Source: Sulfurovum sp.
GTDB lineage: Bacteria; Campylobacterota; Campylobacteria; Campylobacterales; Sulfurovaceae
Assembly: GCA_024637255.1 (NCBI GenBank)
Contig: JAGXFO010000015.1
Span: 62,001 to 126,000, forward strand
Length of the DNA: 64,000 bases
Direction: 5' to 3'
Shown here: in pieces, positions 36,293 through 43,534 of the stretch
How the letters are laid out: each line of letters opens with the position of its first letter
Numbering within the stretch: position 1 is the first letter of the stretch
Position numbers and translations under genes: made by a program
Notes under the pieces: generated by a model
What the model saw: only the letters and a program-made list of their open reading frames with translations
Database searches by the model: none
What the model was told of the DNA's origin: nothing

Positions 36293-36837
36293 GTAAACAA
36301 CACGATAAAAATAGAGGCAGAAAAAAAGCTGACGATACCATCATGAACGATGATATCAGAATCAATGAACTAAGAGTTCTCGGTGATGATGGTGAACAGT
36401 TTGGCATCCTCTCTAAAGATGAAGCGATGCAAATCGCAGAAGAGAAAGGTTTAGACCTTGTGCTTATGTCTCCAGACGCCAAGCCTCCTGTTGCTAAGAT
36501 TATGGATTACAGCAAATACAAATATGAACTTGAAAAAAAGAAAAAAGAAGCCAAGAAGAACCAAAAGATTATAGAAGTAAAAGAAGTAAAATTTTCTTGT
36601 AAAATCGCCGAAAACGACATTAACTACAAAGTAAAACATGCTAGAGAGTTCTTAGAGCAAGGCAAACACGTTAAGTTGCGTGTATTCCTGAGAGGACGTG
36701 AAATGGCAAATCCTGAATGGGGTATTGATGTCCTCAATCGTGTCTGGCCTATGTTGGAAGATGTGGGAAATCTGGAAAGTAAAGCACAGCAAGAAGGACG
36801 TTATATCAATATGTACGTAACTCCACTTAAGAAATAA
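36289..36837 (+). CDS. infC: Translation initiation factor IF-3
   Basis: 182-aa factor that checks the initiation codon on the 30S subunit. N-terminal domain NDDIRINELRVLG, linker of Lys/Glu, C-terminal domain VKEVKFSCKIAENDINYKVK. The start codon is TTG and overlaps the thrS stop by 4 nt. IF-3 genes often use rare starts for self-regulation (AUU in E. coli); whether TTG does this here is inference. Confidence 0.96.
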   Translation: MSKQHDKNRGRKKADDTIMNDDIRINELRVLGDDGEQFGILSKDEAMQIAEEKGLDLVLMSPDAKPPVAKIMDYSKYKYELEKKKKEAKKNQKIIEVKEVKFSCKIAENDINYKVKHAREFLEQGKHVKLRVFLRGREMANPEWGIDVLNRVWPMLEDVGNLESKAQQEGRYINMYVTPLKK

Positions 36838-36879
36838 AACGAATTTCTTCTGCTTTAGAAATCTTTTAGTTAATTTAGG

Positions 36880-36923
36880 TATAATATCGTCCCATTTTCT
36901 ACTACTTGGCTGTAGTAGAAAAT
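36880..36923 (+). promoter_or_regulatory. rpmI–rplT promoter with 5'-terminal hairpin
   Basis: A TATAAT box (36880–36885) is followed about 9 nt later by a perfect 12-bp hairpin, 36894–36905 paired with 36912–36923, 6-nt loop. Transcripts from this promoter would begin with the hairpin. It has no U-tract directly after it, so a leader or stability element is more likely than a terminator. Confidence 0.6.
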
Positions 36924-37033
36924 ACATAGAAAATATGTAGCCATATGAACCTTTTTTAACGGATTCATAGGCAACGTAGGCTTTTTGGATTTTGTTCTAA
37001 AAGTATTCTATAATAAATAAAGGGAGTAAGCAT

Positions 37034-37225
37034 ATGCCAAAAATGAAAAGTGTAAAAGGCGCTGTTAAGCGTTTTAAGATTAAAAAAAGCGGCAAGATCA
37101 AAAGAGGAACGGCATTTAGAAGCCACATTCTTTCCAAGGTTGACGGCGGTCACCATAGAAGTATGAAAAGTCCTAAATATGTTGATGGCGCAGATGCTAA
37201 AAAGATTAAAGAGATGATCTGCTAA
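37034..37225 (+). CDS. rpmI: 50S ribosomal protein L35
   Basis: 63-aa basic protein, full family length, beginning PKMKSVKGAVKRFK and containing the GTAFRSHIL segment. AGGGAG precedes the start. It lies in the conserved infC–rpmI–rplT order. Confidence 0.96.
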   Translation: MPKMKSVKGAVKRFKIKKSGKIKRGTAFRSHILSKVDGGHHRSMKSPKYVDGADAKKIKEMIC

Positions 37226-37382
37226 TCACCTTTTGATTTAGATAAATTCCCCCGATAAGGGGCAAGTTCAAACAGAGATAATGTTTGGCACCTACTATAA
37301 CATGACTTCAGCAGTCGACTCATGCAGCTAGTCGCATTTGATCAAGCTTTAGCATAGTACAAGTACAAGGTAAAGGATAACC
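37226..37382 (+). promoter_or_regulatory. Structured rpmI–rplT spacer
   Basis: An unusually long spacer (157 nt) for this operon. It holds CCCCC…GGGG near 37250, and then two small hairpins at 37304–37316 and 37322–37337 that resemble a sequence in the insert beside the globin gene (48539–48573). It may be an L20-type control region or a mobile palindromic repeat. Confidence 0.45.
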
Positions 37383-37739
37383 ATGAGAGTAAAAACAGGT
37401 GTCGTAAGAGCTAGAAGACACAGAAAATTATTAAAACAAGCTAGAGGGTTCTACAGCGGTAGAAGAAAACACTTCAGAAAAGCGAAAGAGCAACTCGAAC
37501 GTTCATTAGTATATGCTTACAGAGATAGAAGACAGAAAAAAAGAGATTTCAGAAGACTGTGGATTATTCGTATCAATGCAGCGACAAGATTGAACGATAT
37601 GAACTATTCAACATTTATGCATGGTCTTAAACTTGCGAATATTGAACTTGACAGAAAAATTCTTGCTGATATGGCAATGAATGCACCTGAAAATTTTGCA
37701 AAAGTAGCCGATGCTTCTAAAGCAGCACTTGCTAAATAA
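37383..37739 (+). CDS. rplT: 50S ribosomal protein L20
   Basis: 118-aa protein of normal length: MRVKTGVVRARRHRKLLKQA N-terminus and WIIRINAATRLNDMNYSTFM core. In many bacteria L20 represses its own operon by binding leader RNA. It ends the operon before a strong terminator. Confidence 0.96.
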   Translation: MRVKTGVVRARRHRKLLKQARGFYSGRRKHFRKAKEQLERSLVYAYRDRRQKKRDFRRLWIIRINAATRLNDMNYSTFMHGLKLANIELDRKILADMAMNAPENFAKVADASKAALAK

Positions 37740-37782
37740 TTTGTAGAAACAAAGAGTCGGTATTTAGTTCTAGGACTATTTA

Positions 37783-37815
37783 TTGAGGAGTTTTCACTCC
37801 TCAACCCCTTTTAAT
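37783..37815. terminator. Terminator at the rplT end
   Basis: TTGAGGAG (37783–37790), TTTTCA loop, CTCCTCAA (37797–37804), then CCCCTTTTAA. It sits between two convergent genes and may serve both. Confidence 0.8.
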
Positions 37816-37853
37816 TATTTCCCCTAATTTTATTAATGTATGTTTGGTTTGAG

Positions 37854-38594
37854 TCACCCTTTTTGCGTCTCTCCGTAAAAGCCAATGATGCCTGGTCGTA
37901 GATTGCAGACATGCTCAAAACCTAAGCCTTTCATGGCATGCTGCACCTGATAGCTTCGGCTTCCCGAGTGGCAGTAGACAATGATGGGTTCTGCTTTGAG
38001 TCCTGCCAATTCTTCCTCTGCTTTTGCGTAGAATTGAGAGGTGGGCACAAGTTTGTCTGTTCCAACGATATGATTCATTTGGAACTCCATAAATTCTCTT
38101 GTGTCCACAAGCGTAAAGTGTACCATACCAAGATTTTTTGCTTCAATAAGAGCCTCGAGTTCATCTCCGTCGAGCTGTTCTTCTTTGAGAAGCATTTTTG
38201 CTTCTTCTTTGCTAAGGCCGCGTGAGTGTTCATGTACAACTTCTTCTATAGTGTTATGTTGCGCTTGTGCGGCTACATACTCTGGCGTGCAAAAGATACC
38301 ACAATGACAGAGTCCGTCTTCAGGTATCTCTTTTTCTATGGCGGGCTTGCATGGACAGATACGGTTGTCAGCCGCTTTTTGTTCTTCTTTCGTTTCTCCT
38401 ATAACCATAAAACATGGGCAGAACTGTTTTCCATAAATGAGCTTATTTCGCGCTAGCCCCATGGCTACACCTTCATTGACTTCATCATTTGGATTTTGAA
38501 CCCAACCAAATTGCTTATTTACTTTTTCTACGAAATTCCATGTTTTTTCCAGTTGTGCTTGAAACTCATCTGAATTCATATCTATTTGTTGCAT
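37854..38594 (-). CDS. Ferredoxin:thioredoxin reductase catalytic subunit–rhodanese fusion
   Basis: 246-aa two-domain protein. Residues 1–110 match the catalytic beta subunit of ferredoxin:thioredoxin reductase: cysteine pairs CPC (59/61), CPC (80/82) and CHC (96/98), plus an extra Cys at 102, for a [4Fe-4S] cluster and a redox-active disulfide. Residues about 150–245 form a rhodanese domain with the active-site loop VYCHSGSRS (Cys208). A linker with helical SRGLSKEEAKMLLKEE joins them. FTR domains pass electrons from ferredoxin to disulfides, and rhodaneses handle sulfane sulfur, so a ferredoxin-dependent role in persulfide reduction is a reasonable inference. Confidence 0.85.
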   Translation of the reverse strand: MQQIDMNSDEFQAQLEKTWNFVEKVNKQFGWVQNPNDEVNEGVAMGLARNKLIYGKQFCPCFMVIGETKEEQKAADNRICPCKPAIEKEIPEDGLCHCGIFCTPEYVAAQAQHNTIEEVVHEHSRGLSKEEAKMLLKEEQLDGDELEALIEAKNLGMVHFTLVDTREFMEFQMNHIVGTDKLVPTSQFYAKAEEELAGLKAEPIIVYCHSGSRSYQVQHAMKGLGFEHVCNLRPGIIGFYGETQKG

Positions 38595-39079
38595 TATATT
38601 CCTTTGTTTGTATTGTTTGTATCTGCACTTTCTGCGGCAGTGCCAAATTCTTCTACAAGAATTTGTATTTTTTGAGCCCAGTCTTCAAATAAATTCTGTG
38701 TTTTATTGAGGTCTACATAAATATGTTTTTCATTGATTTCAATTCCGGATTCTTCTGCATCAATAATTCCTTTTTTCATGTCCTCGCTGAATTTTTTTAT
38801 TTGTGTTGTCATCTTTGTGTTCAGATCCTCAATAAATTCTTTTGTTTTATTTGTATCTATTGTGATAGTGCCATCATCCATTCGGATACCCATATCATTA
38901 AGTCTTGTATTTTCTTTTTCTTTAGCATCTTTTTCTGCTTCCAGTTCTGCAAGTAGTTCCGCCCTTGCCTGTTGTGCTATTTTGGCATCATGGTTAGCCT
39001 GCTCTTTGGCCAGCTGTTCCTTGTCCTCACAGCCTGTAAAAGAAAGTAATAATATAAGAATAATTAGTAGATGTCGCAT
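38594..39079 (-). CDS. Predicted lipoprotein with coiled-coil region
   Basis: 161-aa protein with a lipoprotein signal (LLIILILLLSFTGC; lipobox SFTGC) followed by a Glu/Ala/Lys coiled coil and then two similar segments (GTITIDTNKTKEFIEDLNTKM and KHIYVDLNKTQNLFEDWAQKI). The start at 39079 is preferred over 39115 because of AAAGGATA upstream and the immediate signal peptide. The stop shares a base with the next gene's start. No known family was recognised. Confidence 0.7.
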   Translation of the reverse strand: MRHLLIILILLLSFTGCEDKEQLAKEQANHDAKIAQQARAELLAELEAEKDAKEKENTRLNDMGIRMDDGTITIDTNKTKEFIEDLNTKMTTQIKKFSEDMKKGIIDAEESGIEINEKHIYVDLNKTQNLFEDWAQKIQILVEEFGTAAESADTNNTNKGI

Positions 39080-39135
39080 AGGTATCCTTTTGGGTTCAGT
39101 AGTTACATTATACAATCATTTATAAGAGAAAGATA

Positions 39136-39165
39136 AAACTCCCGTATCTTGAGGTATGGGAGTTT
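39136..39165. terminator. Hairpin between lipoprotein and KCG peptide genes
   Basis: AAACTCCC (39136–39143) pairs with GGGAGTTT (39158–39165). It lies after the 26-aa peptide gene on the minus strand and probably ends that transcript. Confidence 0.6.
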
Positions 39166-39188
39166 AAATAAGAAGTGCTGTGAGTAAA

Positions 39189-39269
39189 TTATCCACATTT
39201 GCCATCTGCCAAAGAAAATGTAAAAGAGAGCGTAATTACTCCAAGTACAATGAGTATTTTTTTCATCAT
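39189..39269 (-). CDS. 26-aa secreted peptide ending ADGKCG
   Basis: A tiny gene, MMKKILIVLGVITL, SFTFSLA, then DGKCG and stop. It is a bare signal peptide followed by five residues. It starts 13 nt after the DoxX stop with a strong AAAGGA ribosome-binding site, and a hairpin follows it. The GKCG motif recalls the repeated EGKCG core of DUF2282 bufferin-type precursors, whose clusters often include DoxX. Here the precursor would be very short and no MNIO (DUF692) or DUF2063 gene is in the window. Expression is well supported by context; function is inference. Confidence 0.6.
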   Translation of the reverse strand: MMKKILIVLGVITLSFTFSLADGKCG

Positions 39270-39282
39270 TTTGTCCTTTGTG

Positions 39283-39720
39283 TTATTGTTCTTCACCAAA
39301 AAGAAGGTGGTCTAAGCTAAATTTTCCAGCTCCAAATGAAGCAAATAGCACTAAAAATAGTATGTAGTATAGAGGGATTTCAAATCCATTGTCTCCTGCT
39401 GAAAAACCATGTGTTAAATGCACTGTAGCAACAGCAACAACCATGATAACTATAAGCGGCAATGAAATGAGTCTTGTAAAAAGTCCCAGCGCCAAGAGTG
39501 CAACACCCAACAGTTCGGTACTTGCAACTACATAGGCGCTTAAAGCAGGAAAGGGGATGCCCATTGATCCAAACCAGTTAGCGACACTGGAAATATCTGA
39601 CCATTTCTGCATTGCAGGATTATAAAAACCATAGGCAACAACAAGGCGCGCAAAGAGCAAAGAAATACTTTGTCCATGGCTTAATATATTTTTGGTGATC
39701 GGATATATAGTTTTTAACAT
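39283..39720 (-). CDS. DoxX family membrane protein (upstream of KCG peptide)
   Basis: 145-aa inner-membrane protein with four hydrophobic helices. Family features are LLFARLVVAYGFYNPAMQKW near the start, ASTELLGVALLALGLFTR in the middle, and HGFSAGDNGFEIPLYYILFLVLF near the end. A TGAGGAGT ribosome-binding site precedes the start. DoxX proteins are quinone- or thiol-linked membrane proteins of varied role. It forms a two-gene unit with the 26-aa KCG peptide. Confidence 0.88.
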   Translation of the reverse strand: MLKTIYPITKNILSHGQSISLLFARLVVAYGFYNPAMQKWSDISSVANWFGSMGIPFPALSAYVVASTELLGVALLALGLFTRLISLPLIVIMVVAVATVHLTHGFSAGDNGFEIPLYYILFLVLFASFGAGKFSLDHLLFGEEQ

Positions 39721-39935
39721 TTTTAACTCCTCAATCTAGTTATTGATGCAACGCGAGTATAATATGGAATATGTGTACTTCGCGTGTAGCTGCGGCAATA
39801 TATGCCGGCCCACTCGAGCTATTTTTTCACACTTTGAATATAAAGTCTGTATTATTTAAGAGATGTGTAGAATATTGCACCTAAAGTACACAGAGTATAA
39901 TTATGCTTACTAAAAAATCAACGAAAGATACCATA

Positions 39936-40436
39936 ATGAAAAGAAGAAAATTCCTAATCCTTGGTTCAGTATTTGGGCTTTGTACGTATGCCCAAGCAAG
40001 AGAGATTAGTGATTTTGAAAAGGCCTTTAAGAAGGTAGAATCCACACTTTCAGTCGTGCAGGAGCACATGTTTCCAGAGAAAAGTAAACTCCCCTCAGCC
40101 AAATCGATGAATGCAATACAGTTTTTGTTTGAAACGATGTCTCATAAAAGTTTTGATAAAGACATAAGGGTATTTGTGCTCGAAGGAGCCAAAGAACTCG
40201 AAATAAGAGAGAAAGTGCGTTTTAGCATATTGCCCGAGAAAGAAAAAGAAAAAGCATTGCGAGAATATGAAAAAACAAATTATGGCAGTTCTTGGTTGTC
40301 TCATATGATGACATTGACAATGGAGGGATTGTTTTCAGACCCCATTTATGGGTCTAATGTGAAAGAGAGAGGCTGGGAGTCTCTACATGTCCATGGAGGG
40401 CATCCTGGGCCCAAAACAAGATATATGGAGTCATGA
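39936..40436 (+). CDS. Gluconate 2-dehydrogenase subunit 3-like protein
   Basis: 166-aa protein with a short Tat-like or Sec N-terminus (MKRRKFLILGSVFGLCTYAQA). The C-terminal part TMEGLFSDPIYGSNVKERGWESL is typical of gluconate 2-dehydrogenase subunit 3 (PF13618), the small partner of a GMC flavoprotein. The start MKRRK at 39936 is preferred over 39903 as it places the signal at the N-terminus. It overlaps the GMC gene by 4 nt. Confidence 0.83.
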   Translation: MKRRKFLILGSVFGLCTYAQAREISDFEKAFKKVESTLSVVQEHMFPEKSKLPSAKSMNAIQFLFETMSHKSFDKDIRVFVLEGAKELEIREKVRFSILPEKEKEKALREYEKTNYGSSWLSHMMTLTMEGLFSDPIYGSNVKERGWESLHVHGGHPGPKTRYMES

Positions 40437-42112
40437 ATATGTACGATGTAGTGATAGTTGGTTCAGGGGCCAGTGGAGGTGCTGTTGCCTATACTTTATG
40501 TAAAGCAGGGTACAAGGTTGCAGTATTGGAGAAAGGTCGCCTAATGAGTCGCGAAGAGTTTTCCAAAGATGAACTGGCTTACTGTAGACGAGATTTAACT
40601 ACACCGAGCTTATTGGATGAGTATCATACTATAGAGGAAAAAGTAGACGGGGAGTGGGTAGCCACACCGACCCATGAGTCAGGCTGGAGTTTTTGGAACG
40701 GAAACATCGTGGGGGGATCATCAAATTTTATGTCGGGTATGTTGCATCGTTTGCATCCTGATGACTTTAGGCTTAAAAGTAAGTATGGAGACATCGAGGG
40801 CGCTAACGTAGTGGACTGGCCTATTAGCTACGATGAACTGGAGCCTTACTATACTTTGGCAGAAGAACTGGTGGGCATCTCTGGACATTATGAAAAACAC
40901 AAGTATGAGCCATGGCGAAGTACCCTAAACTTTACACAAGTGCCCACGAAAGAAAATGCCGTGGTAAAACTTCTTGATAAAAGCTGTAGGGCACTCAACC
41001 TTGTGCCTCTTGTGACCCCACGTGCGGTACTTTCCAGAAACAAGCCGGGACGTGATGCCTGCTATTACTCAAATTTTTGCGGAAGTTACGGCTGCAGCTC
41101 AGGAGCAAAAGGTAGTTCACGTGAAGCACTGATTAAGCCCGCACTTGCTACAGGAAACCTTACCTTAATGACCAATACCCATGTAAAGTCTTTGCATACG
41201 GACAACAAAGAGGAAGTAAGTTATGCTGTAGTGGTTGACACTATCACGGGTAAAGAAAAACACATTAAAGGCAAAATATTTGTGCTCGCAGCACAGGCAC
41301 ATGAGAGTGCAAGGCTTTTACTTAACTCAGCCAATACCCATCATCCTGCCGGATTAGCAAACAGCAGTGGAGAACTGGGCAAGAACTTACTTTTCTCTGG
41401 GGGAGGTTCGGGACAGGGTGAACTGCATAAAGAAGGTCTAAAAGAGATAAGATTTGAAGATTTGATGACAAGAGGTCTTTTTGTAAACCGTTCTGTATTG
41501 GATTGGTACTTTATAGATGATTGGTGGGATGGTAAGTTTAAAGGGGGCTCTGTAGAATTTATGTTTGAGCATCAAAATATTATCACAAGAGCCAGGAAAA
41601 ATAACGAAGAAGAGGGGAGGCTTGTGTGGGGCAGAGAATTGGGGGAACGTGTGGTGAAGCGTTTTACAGAACAAAAAAGTATACGATTTGAAATCTTTAA
41701 TGATTGGCTTCCTAATGATGACTGTTTTGTCTCTTTAGATCCCGTACATAAAGACAAATATGGCATGCCTGTAGGTAAATTACGCATAGAAGGGCATCCA
41801 AAAGATGTCAAAGTAGGAAACTATATTGCCAAAAAATGTGAGAAAATTCTCGAAGAGATGGGAGCTAGAAATATCTACTCAGCTGTTTCTTCTGCACCTC
41901 CTCAAAACCTTGTAGCCGGAGGGTGTCGTTTTGGTGACAACCCTAAGATATCAGTATTAAACAAATATTGTCGAGCACATGATGTAAAAAACCTGTATGT
42001 CGCAGACGCAAGTTTTATGCCTACGGGGGGCTCCGTAGCTTACACATGGACTATTTATGCTAATGCATTCAGGGTAGCAGATCACATAGTGAAGCAATTA
42101 CAAAATAATTAA
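40433..42112 (+). CDS. GMC-family FAD dehydrogenase
   Basis: 559-aa flavoprotein related to gluconate 2-dehydrogenase large subunits. The FAD Rossmann motif is GSGASGGAVAYTLC, then GGSSNFMSGMLHR, and the C-terminal GMC signature is VADASFMPTGGSVAYTWTIYANAF. With its subunit 3 partner it may oxidise a sugar or alcohol and pass electrons to a cytochrome or quinone, but no cytochrome gene follows. The substrate is not known. Confidence 0.87.
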   Translation: MNMYDVVIVGSGASGGAVAYTLCKAGYKVAVLEKGRLMSREEFSKDELAYCRRDLTTPSLLDEYHTIEEKVDGEWVATPTHESGWSFWNGNIVGGSSNFMSGMLHRLHPDDFRLKSKYGDIEGANVVDWPISYDELEPYYTLAEELVGISGHYEKHKYEPWRSTLNFTQVPTKENAVVKLLDKSCRALNLVPLVTPRAVLSRNKPGRDACYYSNFCGSYGCSSGAKGSSREALIKPALATGNLTLMTNTHVKSLHTDNKEEVSYAVVVDTITGKEKHIKGKIFVLAAQAHESARLLLNSANTHHPAGLANSSGELGKNLLFSGGGSGQGELHKEGLKEIRFEDLMTRGLFVNRSVLDWYFIDDWWDGKFKGGSVEFMFEHQNIITRARKNNEEEGRLVWGRELGERVVKRFTEQKSIRFEIFNDWLPNDDCFVSLDPVHKDKYGMPVGKLRIEGHPKDVKVGNYIAKKCEKILEEMGARNIYSAVSSAPPQNLVAGGCRFGDNPKISVLNKYCRAHDVKNLYVADASFMPTGGSVAYTWTIYANAFRVADHIVKQLQNN

Positions 42113-42238
42113 TATTAAGACAAATTTAAAAATATGTTTATTTTTGATTAATTATATACAGTTACAATAACGGACGAATAATTTTTAATATGGAATATGA
42201 TTGATACTATTTCCATGACTTTTGCCCAAGGAGCACTT

Positions 42239-43462
42239 TTGAAGAAACTCTATACCTTATTACTTACCTTGTCTCTCAGCACGGTGGCAGCACACGCGGT
42301 AACAAAAACACTCAACCACAAGATTAAGAGCGGAGACTCTCTTTCTCAAATAGCACAAAAAAATAATACAACAATAGCACAAATAAGACAAGCCAACAGC
42401 ATGAAAGAAGGCGAAACGCTTAAACTGGGAAGAGTATTGAAAATACCTACGAAAACATACGCTTCCAATCAAACAACCTCCAATCAAACAACTTCCATCC
42501 CAGTAAAGTACCAAATTAAAAAAGGCGATTCTCTTTCTCAAATAGCGCAAAAAAATAATACAACAATAGCACAAATAAGACAAGCCAACAGCATGAAAGA
42601 AGGCGAAACGCTTAAGCTGGGGAGAGTATTGAAAATACCTACAAAAACATATGCTTCCAGTAAAACATCTTCCAGTAAAACATCTTCAAGTCTAGCAAAG
42701 TATAAAATTAAAAATGGCGATTCTCTTTCTCAAATAGCGCAAAAAAATAATACCACAGTAGCAGAAATAAAAAAAGCCAATGAGATGACCGGTTCGCAGA
42801 CGCTAAAGCTTGGCCGTATTCTAAAGGTACCTCAAAACAATACAGTAAAAAGCACAATAGCAGAAGCACCTCAAAATAAGCAAAAAATTAAACTCTCACA
42901 AGCAAAAGAAGCAGCCTCAAATAAAAAACTGGCAGCATCAATTGCTAAGCTAGCGACAATTACTTTAGATAAAAATAAAGTCAAGAAAAGCAACAAGCGC
43001 AGTATAGGTGATATTCTTTTTGGTGAAGGAAAAGATAAATCAGTTAAGTTAGCTGAAGCCGAAAAATCCCTTGAGGCAGAAAAGTGTGTAAGAATCACGT
43101 CTTTGGCAAAAAAGAAATTAGGCAATAAGTATGTTTGGGGTGCAACTGGCGGCAGGAATACTTTTGATTGTTCGGGTTTAACCACATATGTTTATAAGCA
43201 GAATGGAATCAAGTTGCCAAGAAGAGCCATCGCACAGTCAAAGACGGGAAAACGTGTCAAAAGAGAGAATCTTCAAAAGGGTGACCTTGTTTTCTTTGAT
43301 ACATCTAAAAGTCGCAAGGGTTACGTAAACCATGTAGGTATTTATATTGGGGATAATAAATTTATACACGCCAGTTCAGCAAAGAAAAAAGTGATTGTAA
43401 CGAGTTTGAATGCACCGTTTTATAGTAAACGTTTTACTGGCGCGAGAAGATTGGAATCGTAA
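42239..43462 (+). CDS. Secreted LysM×3–NlpC/P60 peptidoglycan hydrolase
   Basis: 407-aa cell-wall hydrolase. Signal peptide (KKLYTLLLTLSLSTVAAHA), three LysM domains each about 45 residues in a 64-residue repeat, a charged linker, then NlpC/P60 with catalytic Cys in FDCSGLTTYVY and His in NHVGIYIGDNKFIHAS. The TTG start at 42239, five nt after AGGAG, is preferred over an ATG at 42197. LysM units bind peptidoglycan and the NlpC domain cleaves stem peptides. Confidence 0.92.
   Translation: MKKLYTLLLTLSLSTVAAHAVTKTLNHKIKSGDSLSQIAQKNNTTIAQIRQANSMKEGETLKLGRVLKIPTKTYASNQTTSNQTTSIPVKYQIKKGDSLSQIAQKNNTTIAQIRQANSMKEGETLKLGRVLKIPTKTYASSKTSSSKTSSSLAKYKIKNGDSLSQIAQKNNTTVAEIKKANEMTGSQTLKLGRILKVPQNNTVKSTIAEAPQNKQKIKLSQAKEAASNKKLAASIAKLATITLDKNKVKKSNKRSIGDILFGEGKDKSVKLAEAEKSLEAEKCVRITSLAKKKLGNKYVWGATGGRNTFDCSGLTTYVYKQNGIKLPRRAIAQSKTGKRVKRENLQKGDLVFFDTSKSRKGYVNHVGIYIGDNKFIHASSAKKKVIVTSLNAPFYSKRFTGARRLES
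42310..42840 (+). repeat. Three 192-bp LysM repeat units
   Basis: The phase of the repeat is 192 bp (64 codons): equivalent bases lie at 42338, 42530 and 42722. Units 1 and 2 are nearly identical in DNA; unit 3 is more diverged. This suggests a recent duplication of one LysM domain. Confidence 0.85.
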
Positions 43463-43534
43463 AATACTGGCCCCATAAAATTACTAAGAAGCCTCCCTGA
43501 ATGAGACTCCATTTTAAAACAAAGAGCTGAAGAC

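Noticed and set aside
42310..42840. Possible CRISPR-like repeats
   Set aside because: The 192-bp periodicity encodes LysM domains in frame; there are no spacers.
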